Shown here: positions 62,101-64,000 of the stretch, one piece after another | Numbering within the stretch: the stretch's first letter is position 1 | How the letters are laid out: every line of letters starts with the position of its first letter | Assembly: GCF_004765805.1 (NCBI RefSeq) | Contig: NZ_ML219773.1 | Span: forward strand, 620,001 to 684,000 | Direction of reading: 5' to 3' | Length of the DNA: 64,000 bases | From: Halorussus halobius | GTDB lineage: Archaea; Halobacteriota; Halobacteria; Halobacteriales; Haladaptataceae | The notes under the pieces: model-generated | The model's database searches: none | The model's input: the letters and a program-made list of their open reading frames with translations, nothing else | Told to the model about the DNA's origin: nothing | Made by a program: the position numbers and the translations under genes

Positions 62101-62640
62101 TATCACCGTACCATCGACCGTCCAGACGACGTGATCGAGGGCTGCGGTTCCGGCGTCGAACTCGGCAGTGTAGGTCGCGGCCGTCCCCGCGGTGGGGCTG
62201 GATGGTCCGGAGAGGGAGACGTCGGGCCCCGTCCCGGGCGAGACGACCACGTACAGGACGTCGGAACTGGTCGCACCGTCGTCGTCGGTGACGGTGAGCG
62301 TGACGCGATACTCGCCCACCTCGGAGGGCTCGAACGCCGTCCGATTGCAGGCCGGACAGTCGGGGACGACGGTTCCGTTGCTGGGCGTGCGGATCGACCA
62401 CTGATACTGCCGGATGTGTCCGTCGGGGTCCCGCGAGCCGGTGCCGTCGAGCAGCACGGTCGTACCCTTGGTGACCTCCTGGTCGAGTCCCGCGTCGGCC
62501 AACGGCGGTTCGTCGTCCGTCGCGTCGGCGGCTCCCGCGAGCGACTTCTCCGCCGGCAGAGCGCCGGCAGTGATGGAGCCGACGACCAGCAGGGTGACGA
62601 TTGCGACACCGGTCCGCGTTCGCATCGAGGGGGTCCACAT
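59158..62640 (-). CDS. Large secreted surface protein with PKD domains
   Basis: 1160-aa protein. A Sec-type signal (MRTRTGVAIVTLLVVGSITA) is followed by a PKD domain (about 45-135; PLADAGLDQEVTKGTTVLLDG, SRDPDGHIRQYQW, CPACNRT) and a second PKD-like domain (about 140-225). A third Ig-like part follows, then a long central region. The C-terminal 400 residues are very Tyr/Thr/Gln/Glu-rich with runs such as TTETYTYYTTETRTY and TTETYTYTVTKTETYW. Probably a fibre or adhesin; no anchor of its own is seen, so the 311-aa partner may hold it. Leaderless ATG 26-30 bp after TTATATAA. Confidence 0.8.
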   Translation of the reverse strand: MWTPSMRTRTGVAIVTLLVVGSITAGALPAEKSLAGAADATDDEPPLADAGLDQEVTKGTTVLLDGTGSRDPDGHIRQYQWSIRTPSNGTVVPDCPACNRTAFEPSEVGEYRVTLTVTDDDGATSSDVLYVVVSPGTGPDVSLSGPSSPTAGTAATYTAEFDAGTAALDHVVWTVDGTVIANQSLSADQPSSDATKRFPTPDDRAVTATVYDADGQSASDSLSVHPDSADSRSDDGTSEPDPSGPGSTIAERNAPTVSGDAVATGTKPLRGEYEVRFDALSDAVASVEWHDVGGRFATGTSTTRTWEPGEHELYAVVTYVDGSENVATFADGTTTVVADPTPNVSLESLDRWGSISGTLSATDGYENLLSLRVEVDGETVATSPSTIRNPRRTHRQLRFGFSHDEFTPGERTSVTVVATDARGQTTTVSRDVVPVEEPEIVRSEFTNGPVDSYHERIDPERYTARHVLEIDLNGVDPDKLQITLNGENSKEISTIDNKRNRIYNSKTGILSVESYWAGDHPGKYNIDSRYEIKSGRHTAKRNERASFNVTPSNPELRLDVLNDGTEDYITREHGILVDASDSFDPDKTDLKYIWRYGAEPTSPDNTTAKFSAYERAESIVEDGYKLRTSWDHGFLAYYMPDIENVTAVTDEPYYPNETVRIRVNTEPFHFSKPTYYDNFSLGIETGIPGSEVVEWEQVPAASSGHSDATEDPYRYTGLVEISASELSDGSEVPTITVYNEDNERKFHEVDVPDVGLYRLDDAYLTNASVRNLEYTVEKPKFDEVTTGLEEERDEYLRDGYAVESTDHRIEHVLEKRVKVADAEYEDKRRNFESETLRNAFLGTHSDWQRAGTTTEEVTRTRTTTDWYSADTVESRSSWHDGSLWNGESTGQSREVMVEPAQYQTQKQYEREYEVEKTGTRTITQTRTVQVRRTGTRTVLECPRLNRCYPTTETYTYYTTETRTYTTTETYTYTVTKTETYWAASERATPHDPTGKTRQVKIDDAEYETQRQVEQKEQYTDSVTRYVVRTDELVRPAQYEWQESHSTTDYRQAQQTASNDDWRIGESGPDAEWTLTKQIGTERFVTSQYHNASHVVETSATVVGNRVKRYYNVKTGAKVTRPVGQVSQQETFVGMRSRQAVLDEVLDSGDEYDECELKQRC

Positions 62641-62663
62641 AGCGGTGGTTTCCCGCGCTCTCG

Positions 62664-62671
62664 CTTATATA
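62664..62671 (-). promoter_or_regulatory. TATA-like box of the PKD surface operon
   Basis: TTATATAA on the minus strand lies about 26-30 bp before the ATG at 62640, so the mRNA should start at or near the start codon. Confidence 0.6.
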
Positions 62672-62862
62672 ATTACGTATATTTCGAAAGTATATTTTAT
62701 ATACTTCCGGGAGTTATATCCGCTCTCGGAGGTCGTCGGACAGCCGGTACCCGGCCGGTACGGCCGAATCCTCACGAAAGTTGCTTGCTAATCGATAGCA
62801 AAGGCTTTCTGCGTCCATCCCAAATCTCGAACCACTGGGCCTAACGGCCGTGAGAGACCAAT

Positions 62863-64000
62863 ATGACTGACGACGAACTCATCTGGCGAATCGCGGGCGG
62901 TTCCGGCGACGGGATCGACTCGACGAGCCAGAACTTCGCCAAGGCGCTGATGCGCTCGGGGCTGAACGTCTTCACGCACCGCCACTACCCGTCGCGGATT
63001 CGCGGCGGCCACACGTACGTAGAGATTCGCGCGAGCGACGACCCGGTGAAGTCGCGGGGCGACGGCTACAACTTCCTGCTGTCGCTGGGCGACAGTTTCG
63101 CCCGGAACCCCCAGGAGGAGGCCTACTACGGGAACGAGGAGACCAAACCGCTGTCGGAGAACCTCGACGAACTCCGGGAGGGCGGCGTCATCGTCTACGA
63201 CGCCGGCCTGCTCGACACCGACGAGATAGAGAACTTCGACGAGCGCGTCGAGGAGAACGACTGGCACGTCTACGGACTCGACCTGCGCGGACTCGCCAAA
63301 GAGCACGGCCGCGAGGTCATGCGCAACACGGCGGGCGTCGGCGCGACGGCCGCGCTGCTCGACATCGACCTCGAACCCATCGAGGAGCTGATGGAGGACG
63401 CGATGAGCGGCGACGTGCTGGAGGCCAACCTCCAGATTCTCCACGAGGCTCACGACTCGGTCGCGGCCGACTACGAACACACCCACGACCTGCGCGCGCC
63501 GACGGCCGAGGGCGACTACGACGACGACCAGGTGCTCGTCTCCGGCTCGCACGGCATCGCGTACGGTGCCCTCGACGAGGGCTGTCGGTTCATCTCGGGC
63601 TACCCCATGACCCCGTGGACCGACGTGTTCACCATCATGACCCAGCACCTGCCGGACATGGGCGGCGTCTCCGAGCAGGTCGAGGACGAGATCGCGGCGG
63701 CGTCGCTGGCGATCGGCGCGAGCCACGCCGGCGCGAAGGCGATGTCCGGGTCGTCGGGCGGTGGGTTCGCGCTGATGTCCGAGCCGCTCGGACTCGCGGA
63801 AATCACCGAGACGCCAATCGTGCTGGTCGAGGCGATGCGTGCGGGTCCCTCGACGGGGATGCCGACCAAGCCCGAGCAGGGCGACCTCGAACACGTCCTC
63901 TACACCTCGCAGGGCGACTCGAACCGCGTCGTGTTCGCGCCGGGCGACCCGGCCGAGTGTTACGTCCAGACCCGGAAGGCGTTCGAGTTGGCCTACGACT
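62863..64000 (+). CDS. korA: 2-oxoacid:ferredoxin oxidoreductase alpha subunit (3' end missing)
   Basis: Alpha subunit, with the gamma domain fused at the N-terminus, of an enzyme that oxidises 2-oxoglutarate or another 2-oxoacid with CoA and ferredoxin. The first 379 codons are visible: ELIWRIAGGSGDGIDSTSQN (gamma-domain start), HRHYPSRIRGGHTYVEIRAS, then from about residue 220 the alpha pyrimidine-binding part with GYPMTPWTDVFTIM, ASHAGAKAMSGSSGGGFALM and GLAEITETPIVLVEAMRAGP. The beta subunit probably follows outside the window. kor rather than por is my reading of the sequence and may be wrong. Confidence 0.85.
   Translation, partial: MTDDELIWRIAGGSGDGIDSTSQNFAKALMRSGLNVFTHRHYPSRIRGGHTYVEIRASDDPVKSRGDGYNFLLSLGDSFARNPQEEAYYGNEETKPLSENLDELREGGVIVYDAGLLDTDEIENFDERVEENDWHVYGLDLRGLAKEHGREVMRNTAGVGATAALLDIDLEPIEELMEDAMSGDVLEANLQILHEAHDSVAADYEHTHDLRAPTAEGDYDDDQVLVSGSHGIAYGALDEGCRFISGYPMTPWTDVFTIMTQHLPDMGGVSEQVEDEIAAASLAIGASHAGAKAMSGSSGGGFALMSEPLGLAEITETPIVLVEAMRAGPSTGMPTKPEQGDLEHVLYTSQGDSNRVVFAPGDPAECYVQTRKAFELAYD

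Overview
The window is chromosomal DNA of a haloarchaeon (class Halobacteria). The evidence is high GC, very acidic proteins, many leaderless genes with a TATA-like box about 26 bp before the start, Tat signal peptides on secreted proteins, and archaeal markers: ribosomal protein L15e, Rio2, the L11 and L1-L10-L12 operons, FtsZ2 with CdrS and CdrL, UbaA, NcsA, and Obg/DRG GTPase. I cannot place the genus.

Layout. 1-4.4 kb: phosphate uptake operon pstS-C-A-B, cut at the left edge. 4.6-12.9 kb: an ABC-2 exporter, a DsbA-like oxidoreductase, a divergent hydrolase and HTH_10 regulator pair, a xylose-dehydrogenase-like gene, DoxX, and the SAMP-activating E1 UbaA. 12.9-13.5 kb: a GC-rich array of direct and inverted repeats. 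13.5-23 kb: rpl15e, rio2, and an accessory region with two Tat-exported cysteine-rich precursors. One precursor closely matches the layout of halocin C8 (ten cysteines in the last 52 residues). It sits with a divergent FilR1-type regulator and a downstream ABC exporter, so it looks like an archaeocin locus. 23-35 kb: lipoate ligase, peroxiredoxin, endonuclease IV, AzlCD, a methyltransferase, UspA, a Zn/Mn-type ABC importer and NcsA, separated by dispersed hairpin repeats and a 48-bp tandem repeat. 35.4-37.6 kb: the cell-division locus cdrL-cdrS-ftsZ2, with repeated GTAAGAC/GTCTTAC palindromes around the cdrS promoter.

37.8-48.9 kb: an apparently complete pleolipovirus-type provirus of about 11 kb integrated in tRNA-Tyr(GTA), bounded by a perfect 26-bp direct repeat. 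It carries a divergent cytosine-methylase-like gene, an HUH replication protein, the virion block (VP3-like, Tat spike VP4-like, ORF6-like, ORF7-like, VP8-like ATPase), a lipoprotein, two winged-helix regulators and a tyrosine integrase. Its codon use is more AT-tolerant than the host's.

49-64 kb: a Tat-exported protein with a papain-like motif, the ribosomal stalk operon with a candidate L1 autoregulatory leader, divergent L11 and DRG GTPase, MoaA, an Mrp-type Fe-S carrier, a large PKD surface protein with a membrane-anchored partner, and the start of a 2-oxoacid:ferredoxin oxidoreductase alpha gene cut at the right edge. All functions are read from sequence motifs; nothing was searched or computed.
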